A program made the translations under genes and the position numbers. Shown here piece by piece: positions 45,898 through 55,246 of a stretch of DNA of 64,000 nucleotides; position 1 is the stretch's first letter, and each line of letters opens with the position of its first letter. This DNA comes from Streptomyces amritsarensis (GTDB lineage: Bacteria; Actinomycetota; Actinomycetes; Streptomycetales; Streptomycetaceae): positions 35,148 through 99,147 of the forward strand of contig NZ_MQUR01000015.1 of assembly GCF_001953875.1 (NCBI RefSeq). The letters are read 5' to 3'. The notes beneath the pieces are model-generated. The model was not told the origin of the DNA, did not search any database, and saw only the letters and a list, made by a program, of their open reading frames with translations.

Positions 45898-47649
45898 ATG
45901 CCAGTGCAGCCGTCGCAGGAATCACCGGATCCCCTGCCGGATCCGCCGCAGGGGACATCGGATCCCCTGGCTGTCGCCACGGAGGCCACCAGGAGCCTGC
46001 ACGGACTGTCCACCGAGCTGACGGCGCGGGTACCGCAGCTGCTGGAGGCCATGCGGTCGGTCGGGACCGGCCTGGAGCTGCACTCCACCCTCGACCGCAT
46101 CTGCGAGACAGCGGCCGAGCTCGCGGGGGCCCGCTACGCGGCGATCGGTGTCGTCGACACGGAGGGCCGCGGGCTCTCCGACTTCGTCACCCACGGGATC
46201 AGCCCGGAGGTGTCCCGGAAGATCGGACACCGTCCGGACGGGAAGCGGGGTCTGCTCGGAGCGCTGATCTCGCACTCCGACACCGTGCGGCTCGCCGATC
46301 TGACGAAGGACCCGCGCTCGGCGGGCTTCCCGGCGCACCACCCGCCCATGAAGACGTTCCTCGGTGTCCCGATCCGGGTGCAGGGGGAGATATTCGGCAA
46401 TCTGTACCTCGCCGAGAAGAACGGCGGCGTCGAGTTCAACGACTACGACGTCCACATGGTCCGGGTTCTGGCCACCGAGGCGGGCATCGCCATCGGCAAT
46501 GCCCGACTGTACGAGGCGGCCACCCAGCGCGAGCGCTGGATCGACGGCTCGGTCGCCGTCACCACGGCCCTGCTGTCCGGCGGGGACGCCGACGATGCCC
46601 TCTCGGTGGTGGCCGAGCAGGCCCGCCGACTGGCCGACTCCGCCGCCGGGATCGTCCTGCTGCCGGCCGAAGAGGGCGGGATGGAGATCGTCGCCGTATC
46701 GGCGGAGAACCCGGCCACGTCGCTCGGCGTGGTGGTCCCCGGTGAGAGCCCGGTGGCCGGCCATCTGCTGCGCGGCGAGCCGGTCTTCACGGACGACGCC
46801 TCGGCGGACCCCCGTATGATCAGCCCGCTCACCAGCCAGTACGGCCCCTGCATGATGCTGCCCCTGCACAGCGGCGGGCGCGTGCTGGGCGCGCTGGTCA
46901 CCCCCCGTGCGCGCGGCAAGCGACCCTTCACCGAGGCCGAACGGACCCTGGCCACTCAGTTCGCCTCACAGGCGGCGCTCGCCCTGATGATGGCCGAGGC
47001 ACAACGCGACCGGGAGCGGCTGGCGGTCTTCGAGGACCGCGATCGGATCGCCCGCGACCTGCACGACCTCGTCATCCAGCGGCTGTTCGCCACCGGGATG
47101 ATGCTGGAGGGGGCCCAGCGCCGGTCGATCGTTCCCGAAGTCCGGGACGGGGTGGGCAAGGCCGTGGACGAACTGGACGTCACGATCCAGGAGATCCGCA
47201 CGGCGATCTTCGCCCTCCAGCAGGGGCCTGCGGAGGCACCGTCCGGGCTGCGCACCCGCGTTCTGCGGGAGATCAACATGGCGGCCGTTCCCCTGGGTTT
47301 CAAGCCCGCGCACCGCTTCCTCGGGCCGGTCGACACGGTCGTCGGCGAGCTCGTCGGCAAGAACCTGATCGCCGCGCTGCGCGAGGCGCTGTCCAACGCC
47401 TTCCGGCACGCCGACGCCTCCCGGATCGAGGTGGTCCTGGACTGCACCGTCACACTGCCCGACGGCAGGCCCGGAGTCCGGCTTGAAGTCGCCGACGACG
47501 GGGTGGGCATCCCCGACAGCGGCAGGCGCAGCGGCTTGCGCAACCTGCGGCGGCGGGCGGAGTCGCTCGGCGGCACGAGCTCCTACGGCCCCGGCATCGG
47601 GGAGGACGGTGGCGGGACCACCCTGGTGTGGGAGGCCCCGCTCCAGTAG
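45898..47649 (+). CDS. Two-GAF sensor histidine kinase (DosS/DevS-like)
   Basis: A 583-residue soluble kinase. GAF-A (about 55-205) includes SAGFPAHHPPMKTFLGVPIRV, close to the segment that carries the haem-binding His in mycobacterial DosS/DosT; H148 is the equivalent candidate. GAF-B spans about 220-370, then HisKA_3 with H389 in RIARDLHDLVIQRL and an HATPase ending at 583. It is 24 nt after cydCD; a TACTCT element 7 nt before ATG 45898 suggests its own leaderless promoter. No response regulator is adjacent, so it is an orphan here. Haem binding is inference. Confidence 0.9.
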   Translation: MPVQPSQESPDPLPDPPQGTSDPLAVATEATRSLHGLSTELTARVPQLLEAMRSVGTGLELHSTLDRICETAAELAGARYAAIGVVDTEGRGLSDFVTHGISPEVSRKIGHRPDGKRGLLGALISHSDTVRLADLTKDPRSAGFPAHHPPMKTFLGVPIRVQGEIFGNLYLAEKNGGVEFNDYDVHMVRVLATEAGIAIGNARLYEAATQRERWIDGSVAVTTALLSGGDADDALSVVAEQARRLADSAAGIVLLPAEEGGMEIVAVSAENPATSLGVVVPGESPVAGHLLRGEPVFTDDASADPRMISPLTSQYGPCMMLPLHSGGRVLGALVTPRARGKRPFTEAERTLATQFASQAALALMMAEAQRDRERLAVFEDRDRIARDLHDLVIQRLFATGMMLEGAQRRSIVPEVRDGVGKAVDELDVTIQEIRTAIFALQQGPAEAPSGLRTRVLREINMAAVPLGFKPAHRFLGPVDTVVGELVGKNLIAALREALSNAFRHADASRIEVVLDCTVTLPDGRPGVRLEVADDGVGIPDSGRRSGLRNLRRRAESLGGTSSYGPGIGEDGGGTTLVWEAPLQ

Positions 47650-47665
47650 CGCCTGGTCGCGCTGC

Positions 47666-48535
47666 CTAGGCCTGGTGCCGTGCGAGGCGTTCCGCCAGGA
47701 TGCGCTCGATGACGAGGGCGACCCCGTCCTCGTTGTTGGCGACCGTACGGCCGGACGCGGCAGCGATCACATCGGGGTGGGCGTTGCCCATCGCGTAGGA
47801 GGTGCCCGCCCAGCTGAGCATCTCGACGTCGTTCGGCATGTCCCCGAACGCGACGACCTCGGCGGGGGAGATGCCCCGCTCGGCGCAGCACAGAGCCAGG
47901 GTGCTCGCCTTGGACACGCCGTGCCCGCTGATCTCCAGCAGGGCGGTGGGGCTGGACCGGGTGATCGACGCGTACGAGCCGGCGGCGGAGCGGGCCAGTG
48001 CGAGGAACTCGTCCGGGGTGATTTCGGAGTGGTGCGCCAGCAGTTTGAGAACGGGTGCGGCACTGCCGTCCGTGTTGTCACGGAGCAACTGCTCGGCGGT
48101 CGCGAGCCTGGCGCCCGGATCCTTGAAGAAGGGAGGGTAGGCCGGCTCGTAGTTGATGCCGGTGGTCAGCTCGACCGCGAAGGACGTACCGGGTGCCGCC
48201 GCGCGCAGGGCTTCGACGACGGACAGGGCGGACGTCCTCGGGAGGGCCCTGACCTGTACGAATTCCCGTCCTGCGTGCAGGTCGACCACCGCAGCGCCAT
48301 TGGCGCAGATCGCGAGGCCGTGTCCGTGGACGTGGTCGGCGACCACGTCCATCCACCGGGCGGGCCGCCCCGTGACGAAGAAGACCTCGATGCCCGCCTC
48401 CTCGGCGGCGGCGAGCGCCGCGACGGTACGCGGCGAGACGGACTGGTCATCCCGGAGCAGGGTGCCGTCGAGGTCGGTGGCGATGAGCCGGGGCGCGGGG
48501 GTCTGCCCGTCCGGGCACTGAGGAGCCGAGGTCAC
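47666..48535 (-). CDS. HAD hydrolase, Cof type
   Basis: A 289-residue HAD phosphatase of the Cof/YidA subfamily: motif I ATDLDGTLL (about 18-26), motif II FVTGRP, a cap domain, and motif IV VVAFGDMPNDVEMLSWAG. Substrate unknown, probably a sugar phosphate or similar. GTG 48535 (VTSAPQ) is chosen; ATG 48553 is an alternative, and neither has a strong ribosome-binding site. It diverges from the LLM oxidoreductase across two parS sites. Confidence 0.85.
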   Translation of the reverse strand: MTSAPQCPDGQTPAPRLIATDLDGTLLRDDQSVSPRTVAALAAAEEAGIEVFFVTGRPARWMDVVADHVHGHGLAICANGAAVVDLHAGREFVQVRALPRTSALSVVEALRAAAPGTSFAVELTTGINYEPAYPPFFKDPGARLATAEQLLRDNTDGSAAPVLKLLAHHSEITPDEFLALARSAAGSYASITRSSPTALLEISGHGVSKASTLALCCAERGISPAEVVAFGDMPNDVEMLSWAGTSYAMGNAHPDVIAAASGRTVANNEDGVALVIERILAERLARHQA

Positions 48536-48609
48536 GGCTCCATCTTCGCCCATGGGAGGAGAGGGCCGGACCATGATCAAGCCAGTCTGCTCGCTGGGTG
48601 ATCGACGGT

Positions 48610-48623
48610 GTTTCACGTGAAAC
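48610..48623. other. parS: parS site 9
   Basis: Exact GTTTCACGTGAAAC in a divergent promoter region, 30 bp from site 10. Confidence 0.93.
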
Positions 48624-48639
48624 ACGTCTGCGGGTCGAT

Positions 48640-48653
48640 GTTTCACGTGAAAC
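48640..48653. other. parS: parS site 10
   Basis: Exact GTTTCACGTGAAAC. It covers the -35 zone of a TAGGCT -10-like element at 48667-48672 that precedes the next gene. Confidence 0.93.
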
Positions 48654-48678
48654 ATCGGCCCCACCGTAGGCTCGATGC

Positions 48679-49584
48679 ATGAGTCTGCGTCTGAGCACGG
48701 TGATCCTTCCGGTACGTCGATGGCACGAGGGGGGTCGGGACCAGTGGCTGCGCGCCGAGCAGCTCGGGTTCCACACCGCCTACACCTACGACCACCTGTC
48801 GTGGCGGAGCTTCCGCGACGGTCCCTGGTTCGGTGCGGTGCCCACACTGACCGCGGCGGCCGCCGCCACCGAGCGGATGCGCCTGGGCACGCTCGTCACC
48901 TCGCCGAATTTCCGTCATCCGGTGACCCTCGCCAAAGACCTCATCAGCCTGGACGACGTATCGGACGGCCGGATCACCCTCGGTATCGGCGCCGGTGGAA
49001 ACGGCTTCGACGCCACGGCCCTGGGTCAGGAGGCATGGTCCCCGCGTGAGCGCGCCGATCGCTTCGCCGAGTTCGTGCCCCTGCTGGACCGGTTGCTGAC
49101 CGAGGGGGCCGTGAGCCACGAGGGCACCTTTTACTCCGCCGAGGAGGCCCGCAACATCCCCGGCTGTGTGCAGCGGCCGCGGCTGCCGTTCGCGGTCGCC
49201 GCGACCGGCCCGCGGGGTCTGCGGCTCGCCGCCCGGCACGGGCAGGCGTGGGTGACCACGGGTGACCCGAAACTCTTCGAGAGCGGCACGCCCGAGCAGT
49301 CGCGGGAGGCTCTGCGAGGGCAGCTCGAACGGCTTGAGAAGGCCTTCGTGGAGGTCGGCCGGGCTCCCGAGCCCATGGAGAAGATCCTGCTGACCGGCTT
49401 CACTCCCGAGGCCAACACCGTGCTCGCGTCCGTGGACGCGTTCGTCGACTTCGCAGGACGGCATCGCGAGCTGGGGTTCACCGAGCTGGTGATCCACGCA
49501 CCGATCCCGGACTCCGACTTCGCAGCGGACGAGGCCGTCTTCGAGAAGATCGCCACCGAGGCCCTGGCGCAGCTCGACAGCTGA
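48679..49584 (+). CDS. LLM class flavin-dependent oxidoreductase
   Basis: A 301-residue luciferase-like TIM-barrel protein that uses FMN or F420. Family signatures are LGTLVTSPNFRHPVTLAKDLISLDDVSDGRITLGIGAGG and VAATGPRGLRLAARHG. Substrate unknown. TAGGCT at 48667-48672 is 6 nt before ATG 48679, a textbook leaderless arrangement. parS site 10 lies in the -35 position. Confidence 0.88.
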   Translation: MSLRLSTVILPVRRWHEGGRDQWLRAEQLGFHTAYTYDHLSWRSFRDGPWFGAVPTLTAAAAATERMRLGTLVTSPNFRHPVTLAKDLISLDDVSDGRITLGIGAGGNGFDATALGQEAWSPRERADRFAEFVPLLDRLLTEGAVSHEGTFYSAEEARNIPGCVQRPRLPFAVAATGPRGLRLAARHGQAWVTTGDPKLFESGTPEQSREALRGQLERLEKAFVEVGRAPEPMEKILLTGFTPEANTVLASVDAFVDFAGRHRELGFTELVIHAPIPDSDFAADEAVFEKIATEALAQLDS

Positions 49585-49589
49585 CCCAC

Positions 49590-49629
49590 CCGGTGGTCGC
49601 CGCTCCCGTACGGAAGCGGCGACCACCGG
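49590..49629. terminator. Long perfect hairpin terminator
   Basis: 20-bp inverted repeat with a single mismatch and almost no loop, 5 nt after the LLM gene stop and 23 bp from the end of the convergent TPR gene, so it serves both directions. Confidence 0.9.
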
Positions 49630-49652
49630 TGCTGGAAACCGCACCGGGCCCG

Positions 49653-52600
49653 TTACCCGGCCCGGCCCTTCAGCTGCGTGAGCAGCCTCTCCGCGGACGG
49701 CAGGAGCCAGTCCGGCACCTCGTCCTCGGCAAGCGCCCGGGCCTCCTCGATCAGCGCGGCGACGCGTGCCGCTCCCGCTTCGGCGTCGCCGCGTTCCTGC
49801 TCCGTCCAGGCCGCGTTGTTCAGGCACTGGAACCGGTCCCGCAGGTGGTCCGGGCCGAGCTCCGCGTAGGTGCGGCCGGAGCGGTCCCACAGCTCGATCT
49901 CCTCCCGGCGCAGTGCGTCGACCTGCGCCGGGCTCAGCGGGGTCGGCCGGGCATCGTCGATGTCCTCGTCCCCGTCGGCTTCCCGGGCGGTGGCGACGTA
50001 CCGGTCGAGCACTTGCGCCAGCTGGTGCCAGGTCTGGGCGAGTTCGGAGCGCAGGGCGGGGGCTCCGGGATCGGCGGCGAGGGCCGCCTCCAGTACGGCC
50101 GCGGCCTCCCCCATACGCCCCCGGGCAAGGTCCACCGCCGGGGCGGTGATCTCCTCGCGCAGCCCCAGCCAGGCCAGGGAGCGCAGAACGCGCACCTCGG
50201 CGACGGGGTCGGCGCCGGTCCTGCGGTGTAGCTCCAGGGCCCGCTCGTAGGCGGCGACCGCCTCCTCGGCCAGCCCTGCGTCGTCCAGGGTGTCGGCGGC
50301 CGACTGCGCCAGGCTCGCCTGCGGGCGGGGGTCCTCCCAGCCCTTGGCCACCTCCGCCGCCAGCAGGTACTGCTCCGCCGCGGGGCGGAGCTCGCCCAGC
50401 CGGCGCAGCAGGTCGCCCAGGAACTCCCGTACGAACACGGTCTGGCCGTCGCCGTGTTCCAGTAGGTCCGGCAAGGTCGACTGCAGTACCTCTGCGGCCT
50501 CGACGGTGCGTTCGTCGTTCGCGTACGCCCTGACCAGGAGCAGCCGGGCCTGCGCGCCGCCGTCGGTCCCGAGGCCTGCCCGGTCGAACCAGTGGGCCGC
50601 GGTCAGCGCGTGCTCCGCGGCCTCCGCCGCTGTCCCGCCACGCCGCAGCAGGATGTCCGCGAGGGTCAGCCGTACGGCGCCCTGCGCCTCGGCGTCGGTC
50701 AGCTCGGCGGCATGCTCCAGTGCGGACCGCGCCGCCTGCTCCGCCTCCTCGGTGCGGTCCAGCGACATCAGTACCCCGGCCCGCAGCACCAGCGGGTCCA
50801 CCGCCTGCCAGGGGCGGCCCGCCGTGACCGCCCGCGCGGCGCTGGTCGCGAGCAGCGGCAGGGCCCGCTCGGGGTCGCCCTGGGCCAGGGTCACCCGGCC
50901 CGACATCTCCTCGGCCTCCGCCACCACATCGGGTGCGGCTTCCTCGTGGGCGGCGATGAAGGAGGCCAGCTCGGCGGCGAGCTCACCGTGAGCGTGTTCC
51001 TGGCCCTCTTCGCCGGGATGGCCGTGTTGGTGGTGCCCGCCCGGCCCGGATGCCTCCACCGAGCGAAGGTATGACTCGAGGCGGATCGCCGACAGCTCCG
51101 CGAGGGCGATCCGCCGCGCCCGCAGCGGTTCGGCGTGGTCCAGTGCCTCGGCGGATCGCAGGGCGGCCCGCAGCAGTTCGCGGACTTCGGCGGGCGCGGC
51201 TGCCGACTGAGCGGCCGCGCCCGCCATCCGCAGCTCCGCGAGGGCCGCCCGCTCCGCGCGGCCGAGCACCCGGTACTCGTCCCGGACGGCGGCAAGGAGT
51301 TCGCGGGCCTCCTGGGCCCCGCGCCGCGCGGCGGCCAGTGCCTGCTGATCGGCGAGGTCGGCGCGGACCAGCGGATCCGCCGCCGGCTGCGCGTCCAGCC
51401 GCAGGGCCACCTCCGCCCACAGCGCGTCCGCACCCGGATGGCCCAGGTCCCGGGCGTTGCGGGCCCGCGCCACCAGTTCGGCGAAGCCGTTGGGCGTCGC
51501 CGCGTCCGGCGCCGGCACGGCGGGAGCGGCCTTTCCGGTGTCGTTGGTCGGCCGGGGCAGCCCGGTGCTGCGCACCCCCAGCGGCAGGTCCGCCGCCAGC
51601 GGCTCCCGGACGACCCGGGCGCGGAAGCGCTCCGAGACCCGTGCGGTGCCGTTGCGCGCGTCGAACTGGCCGGCGACGTCCAGGCAGCCCGCGTACAGCA
51701 CCTCGTACAGCCCGGAGACGGTGCGGGGGGTGCCCTCGTAGGAGACGGCCGGGAGATCGCCGTGGCCCAGCTCCCGCAGGCGGTGCAGCAGGACGAGGAT
51801 GCCGCCGTGGAAGGCCAGCCGGTCGTCGAGGTTCGCGAGGGGCGCCACGTGGGAGGCGTGTTCGGCGAGGATCTCCAGGCCGCGCGAGGTGTTGCCGGTG
51901 AGCGCGCAGAACTCGATGTGCTTGCCGACCGATGGCAGCAGGCTCTCGTTGCCGCGGGCCATGCGGTAGCCGCGCAGGTGGTTCGAGCGTGCCTCGTCGT
52001 TCCGGCCGAGCCGCAGCAGCGGCAGCAGCGAACTGGCGAGGACGCGGTGCGGCTCCTCGGCGCAGACCAGTTCCCCTGTGAGGACCGGCCGCCACAGTTC
52101 CAGGGCCTCGGCGTCGTCGCCCCGCAGGACGGCGTAGTGGCCCTGGCCCCCGAGTTCGCAGGCCTGGCAGTCGCTCATGTCGTCGCGTTCCGCCGCGAGC
52201 CAGCTCCGGAAGGCACGCTCGGCGCGCTCGTCGTCGCCCGTGGCATGGGCCAGCCACAGTTCGGCGTCGCGCACCGGCCGCTCGCTGTATCCGGCGAGCC
52301 GGTAGCGGCGCTCCATCTCCTCCAGCCAGCCGGTCGCCGACTCCAGCGGGATGCCGGGCGAATCGGCGATGGCGGTTGCCACCCACTTGAACTGCCAGAA
52401 CAGCGAGTGGGTCTCCCATTCGGAGAAGGCGGCCGGATCCTTGTCGTACTCCTGCAGCAGACGCGCGAACGGTACGAGGATCTTCGGCGACTCGGAGCTG
52501 TAGAGGTAGGCGTTGATCAGGTTGTCCAGGGCCTCGCGGAACAGGGCCCGGTCGCCGACCGCTTCGGCCGCGCCGGCCAGTGCCTCGGCGTGTGCGTTGC

Positions 52601-52673
52601 GCGCGGCACCGTTCGGCGCCTCGCGGTTCTCCGCCAGTCCCCGCACGATCTCCTCGTGCGTCAGGGTCGTCAC
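49653..52673 (-). CDS. Large TPR-type protein coupled to HSP90-like ATPase
   Basis: A 1006-residue protein made mainly of helical repeats resembling tetratricopeptide repeats (for example VLASSLLPLLRLGRNDEARSNH, and tandem units between about 590 and 860). A low-complexity His cluster (GGHHQHGHPGEEGQEHAHGE) sits near residue 575. No enzyme motif is seen. GTG 52673 overlaps the TGA of the HSP90-like gene as GTGA, implying translational coupling and probably a shared complex, as TPR proteins commonly bind HSP90-type chaperones. It is not a standard annotated partner of HtpG; function unknown. Confidence 0.78.
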   Translation of the reverse strand: MTTLTHEEIVRGLAENREAPNGAARNAHAEALAGAAEAVGDRALFREALDNLINAYLYSSESPKILVPFARLLQEYDKDPAAFSEWETHSLFWQFKWVATAIADSPGIPLESATGWLEEMERRYRLAGYSERPVRDAELWLAHATGDDERAERAFRSWLAAERDDMSDCQACELGGQGHYAVLRGDDAEALELWRPVLTGELVCAEEPHRVLASSLLPLLRLGRNDEARSNHLRGYRMARGNESLLPSVGKHIEFCALTGNTSRGLEILAEHASHVAPLANLDDRLAFHGGILVLLHRLRELGHGDLPAVSYEGTPRTVSGLYEVLYAGCLDVAGQFDARNGTARVSERFRARVVREPLAADLPLGVRSTGLPRPTNDTGKAAPAVPAPDAATPNGFAELVARARNARDLGHPGADALWAEVALRLDAQPAADPLVRADLADQQALAAARRGAQEARELLAAVRDEYRVLGRAERAALAELRMAGAAAQSAAAPAEVRELLRAALRSAEALDHAEPLRARRIALAELSAIRLESYLRSVEASGPGGHHQHGHPGEEGQEHAHGELAAELASFIAAHEEAAPDVVAEAEEMSGRVTLAQGDPERALPLLATSAARAVTAGRPWQAVDPLVLRAGVLMSLDRTEEAEQAARSALEHAAELTDAEAQGAVRLTLADILLRRGGTAAEAAEHALTAAHWFDRAGLGTDGGAQARLLLVRAYANDERTVEAAEVLQSTLPDLLEHGDGQTVFVREFLGDLLRRLGELRPAAEQYLLAAEVAKGWEDPRPQASLAQSAADTLDDAGLAEEAVAAYERALELHRRTGADPVAEVRVLRSLAWLGLREEITAPAVDLARGRMGEAAAVLEAALAADPGAPALRSELAQTWHQLAQVLDRYVATAREADGDEDIDDARPTPLSPAQVDALRREEIELWDRSGRTYAELGPDHLRDRFQCLNNAAWTEQERGDAEAGAARVAALIEEARALAEDEVPDWLLPSAERLLTQLKGRAG

Positions 52674-54562
52674 TTCTGGTCCTCCTCGCCGTCACGGGCG
52701 TCGGTGGGGTGCGCGGTGGAGTGCGTAGCCCACTCCAGGAGCCCGAGGAAGGCCCGGTTGAGCAGGGCGGAGTCGGCGGGTCGCAGGGGTCGCTGGGACA
52801 TCAGCAGGGCCTGCCCGTACAGCGATTCGACGGCGGTGCCGGTCAGTGCCTCGTCCTGCAGACCGGAGATCCTGCGGATCAGCGGGTTGTTGTGGTTGAG
52901 GACCAGTCGCGCACGGGGCGCGGATCCACGCAGTGCCCCCAGGATGCCTGTCCACAGGGAGTCGGCGCTCTCCATCGCGGCGCCGCGGTCGCGTTCCTGG
53001 CGGGCCTGGCGGTCGTCCAGGTAGAGCGCGGGCACGGTGACGGGTTGGAAGGCGCGCAGCACCACGTCGCAGCTCTGGGCTTCGAGGCGGGTGCGCGCGG
53101 TGGCGAGGAAGGGCGCGAGTGCCAGCTCGGCCGCGGTGGGCACCGGGTCGAGGCGTTCGGTGACGGCTCCGGCGTCCAGCTCGGTCACCTTGAGCTCGGG
53201 ACGTACGGAGGGCAGCAGGGCCAGCAGGTCCGCGTCGTAGGTGTAGCCGGCGTTGATGACGCCGAGGCCGTGGGCCGCGGCGATCGGCGCGATCTGGCGG
53301 AACTCCTCGACGGTGCGCGTGAAGTGTATGTCGGTGTGGGCCGCCGCGAACTCCTGCAGGCTCATCGAGCCGGCGCTGGTCTCGAACGGCAGCCACGGCA
53401 GCATCAGCCCCAGCAGTTCGGAGTCGTGCCGGGCCATGGACTTCACACCGAGGTGGTGGACCCGCAGAAACGCGGCCAGGCGCTCCGGATCGCTCGCCGC
53501 GAGCTCCGCGAGCCAGCCGCGGATGCGGGCGCCGAGGGCTTCCCGTACGGCGCAGAGGGTTTCGTCGTCGTACAGGTTCTCGCGGGAGGCGGTGGGGCGC
53601 AGGGTGTCCGTGTCGATGACGGCGCGGACGAAGAACGCCCAGTCCGGCAGCAGGTTGTCGGCCCGCTGCGTCAGCAGCATCCCCTTGAGGTGGACGCGGT
53701 GTCCGGCCCGGTGGGCGGGGCTGGTCGGGTCGGGCAGGACGTACGCCACCCCGCGCACGCCGGCGACCGGCAGGTCGAGGTCGATGCTGTCGAGCGGGGT
53801 GAAGCCGTAGAGCTCCGCGCAGTGGCCGGCCAGTGCGGCGCGGCGGGCGGCGGGGGTGGGGAAGGCGCGCTCCCACACGGCGGGCCGGTCGGTGACGGGG
53901 CGCGGCCCGCCGCCCTCGCCGTCCTCGAAGGTGATGTCGTAGGGGAGCAGGGAGCCGAAGTCGCGGGCCAGTTCCTCGACCTTGGCCGGGACGGTCCATT
54001 CCGCCGCACCGGGGCGGGCCTCCAGGACGACGGTGGTGCCGGGCTCGGGGCGGGCCGCGTGGGGCAGTTCGCGCACCGTGTAGGAGCCGTCGTCGGCGGC
54101 CAGCCATTCCACGGGTGCTGCCTGGGGGTCGCGGGCGGAGCGGGTGACCACCCGGATCTGGCGGGCCACGACGAAGCACGCGAGCAGCCCGATGCCGAAT
54201 TGGCCGAGGAACTCGCTCCGGGTGGCCTCCAGGGCCTGGTCGTGGAGCCCGTCCCCGCCGGCCCGCTTGGAGCTGCGGCCGATGGTGGCGAGGAAGGAGT
54301 GGGCCTCGGCGGCGGTCAGGCCGATGCCGCTGTCCTCAATGGTCACCCGGCCGCCGGAAGCCGACAGCCGGATGCGGACCGGTGCCCCCGGGTCGACCGC
54401 CTGGCGCGCGGTGACCGCGTCCACGGCGTTCTGCAGCAGCTCGCGGACGTAGACGCGCGGGCTGGAGTAGAGGTGGTGGGAGAGGAGGTCCACCAGACCG
54501 CGCAGATCGACCTGGAAGCTGTGGTGTGCGGACATCGGCGGGGGCGTGGGTGTGGACGTCAT
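52670..54562 (-). CDS. HSP90-like ATPase (divergent HtpG)
   Basis: A 630-residue GHKL ATPase with HSP90 architecture: N-box RELLQNAVDAV (E41, N45), G1 IEDSGIG (D77) and G2 GQFGIGL (about 120-126), then the middle domain with LRPTASRENLYDDE, matching the catalytic-loop Arg of HSP90. It differs from canonical HtpG in sequence, and length is similar (about 620-630). It probably acts as a chaperone or client-specific ATPase. GAGGTG lies about 8 nt before ATG 54562. Its end overlaps the start of the TPR gene. Confidence 0.85.
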   Translation of the reverse strand: MTSTPTPPPMSAHHSFQVDLRGLVDLLSHHLYSSPRVYVRELLQNAVDAVTARQAVDPGAPVRIRLSASGGRVTIEDSGIGLTAAEAHSFLATIGRSSKRAGGDGLHDQALEATRSEFLGQFGIGLLACFVVARQIRVVTRSARDPQAAPVEWLAADDGSYTVRELPHAARPEPGTTVVLEARPGAAEWTVPAKVEELARDFGSLLPYDITFEDGEGGGPRPVTDRPAVWERAFPTPAARRAALAGHCAELYGFTPLDSIDLDLPVAGVRGVAYVLPDPTSPAHRAGHRVHLKGMLLTQRADNLLPDWAFFVRAVIDTDTLRPTASRENLYDDETLCAVREALGARIRGWLAELAASDPERLAAFLRVHHLGVKSMARHDSELLGLMLPWLPFETSAGSMSLQEFAAAHTDIHFTRTVEEFRQIAPIAAAHGLGVINAGYTYDADLLALLPSVRPELKVTELDAGAVTERLDPVPTAAELALAPFLATARTRLEAQSCDVVLRAFQPVTVPALYLDDRQARQERDRGAAMESADSLWTGILGALRGSAPRARLVLNHNNPLIRRISGLQDEALTGTAVESLYGQALLMSQRPLRPADSALLNRAFLGLLEWATHSTAHPTDARDGEEDQK

Positions 54563-54706
54563 GGGGCGTCACCTCGCGTGCATGCGTGAATGGTTCGGCG
54601 ATCGCGAGGTCCCCCCCTCACTGATCCCGGAGTGGGACACACCTTAGGCGGATGGTCCGACAATCTCCGCGCGATTTCAGGCGTCCGCCAGGTGCTGCCG
54701 GCCGGG

Positions 54707-55246
54707 CTACTGGAAGCGCAGGAACTGCGGGGGCACGGCGTCGACCAGCCACACCCCGTTGGCGCTGATCCGGAAAACGTGCCCGGCCGCCCGCATCGCG
54801 CCGGCGTCGACGCTGAGGACGACGGGCCGGCCGCGGCGTGCGCCGACGCGGGTCGCGGTCTCCCGGTCGGGGGAGAGGTGCACGTGGTGGCGGGCCATCG
54901 GACGCAGGCCCTCGGCGCGGATCGCGTCGAGAGCGCCGGCGACGGTGCCGTGGTAGAGGTACGCGGGCGGTTCGGCCTCCGGAAGGTCCAGGTCCACGGC
55001 GACGGTGTGGCCCTGGCTGGCCCGGATGCGGGTGCCGTCGACGGCGAACCGCTGCTTGTCGTTGGCGGCCACGACGTGGTCGAGCTCGGCGCGGCTGAAG
55101 TGGAAACCGTGTGCTGCGGCGGCGCTCAGCAGATCGTCGATCTCCACCCAGCCGTGCGGATCGAGCACCAGTCCGATCCGTTCCGGCTGGTGCCGCAGGT
55201 GTTTCGAGACGTACTTGGACACCTTCACGGTGCGTCTTTCATCCAT
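54707..55246 (-). CDS. kptA: RNA 2'-phosphotransferase KptA/Tpt1
   Basis: A 179-residue KptA family enzyme that transfers a splice-junction 2'-phosphate from RNA to NAD. Motifs are SKYVSKHLRHQPERIGLVLDPHGWVEIDDLL (about 11-40), RASQGHTVAV, YHGT (98-101), RHHVHLSP and the VGARRGRPVVL segment. Bacteria have no known tRNA splicing pathway needing it, so its role is unclear. It lies 144 nt upstream of the HSP90-like gene on the same strand, so they may share transcription. Confidence 0.93.
   Translation of the reverse strand: MDERRTVKVSKYVSKHLRHQPERIGLVLDPHGWVEIDDLLSAAAAHGFHFSRAELDHVVAANDKQRFAVDGTRIRASQGHTVAVDLDLPEAEPPAYLYHGTVAGALDAIRAEGLRPMARHHVHLSPDRETATRVGARRGRPVVLSVDAGAMRAAGHVFRISANGVWLVDAVPPQFLRFQ

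Noticed and set aside
52948..52956. CTGTCCACA box-like sequence
   Set aside because: Single, inside the HSP90-like coding region, with no neighbour, so likely chance.
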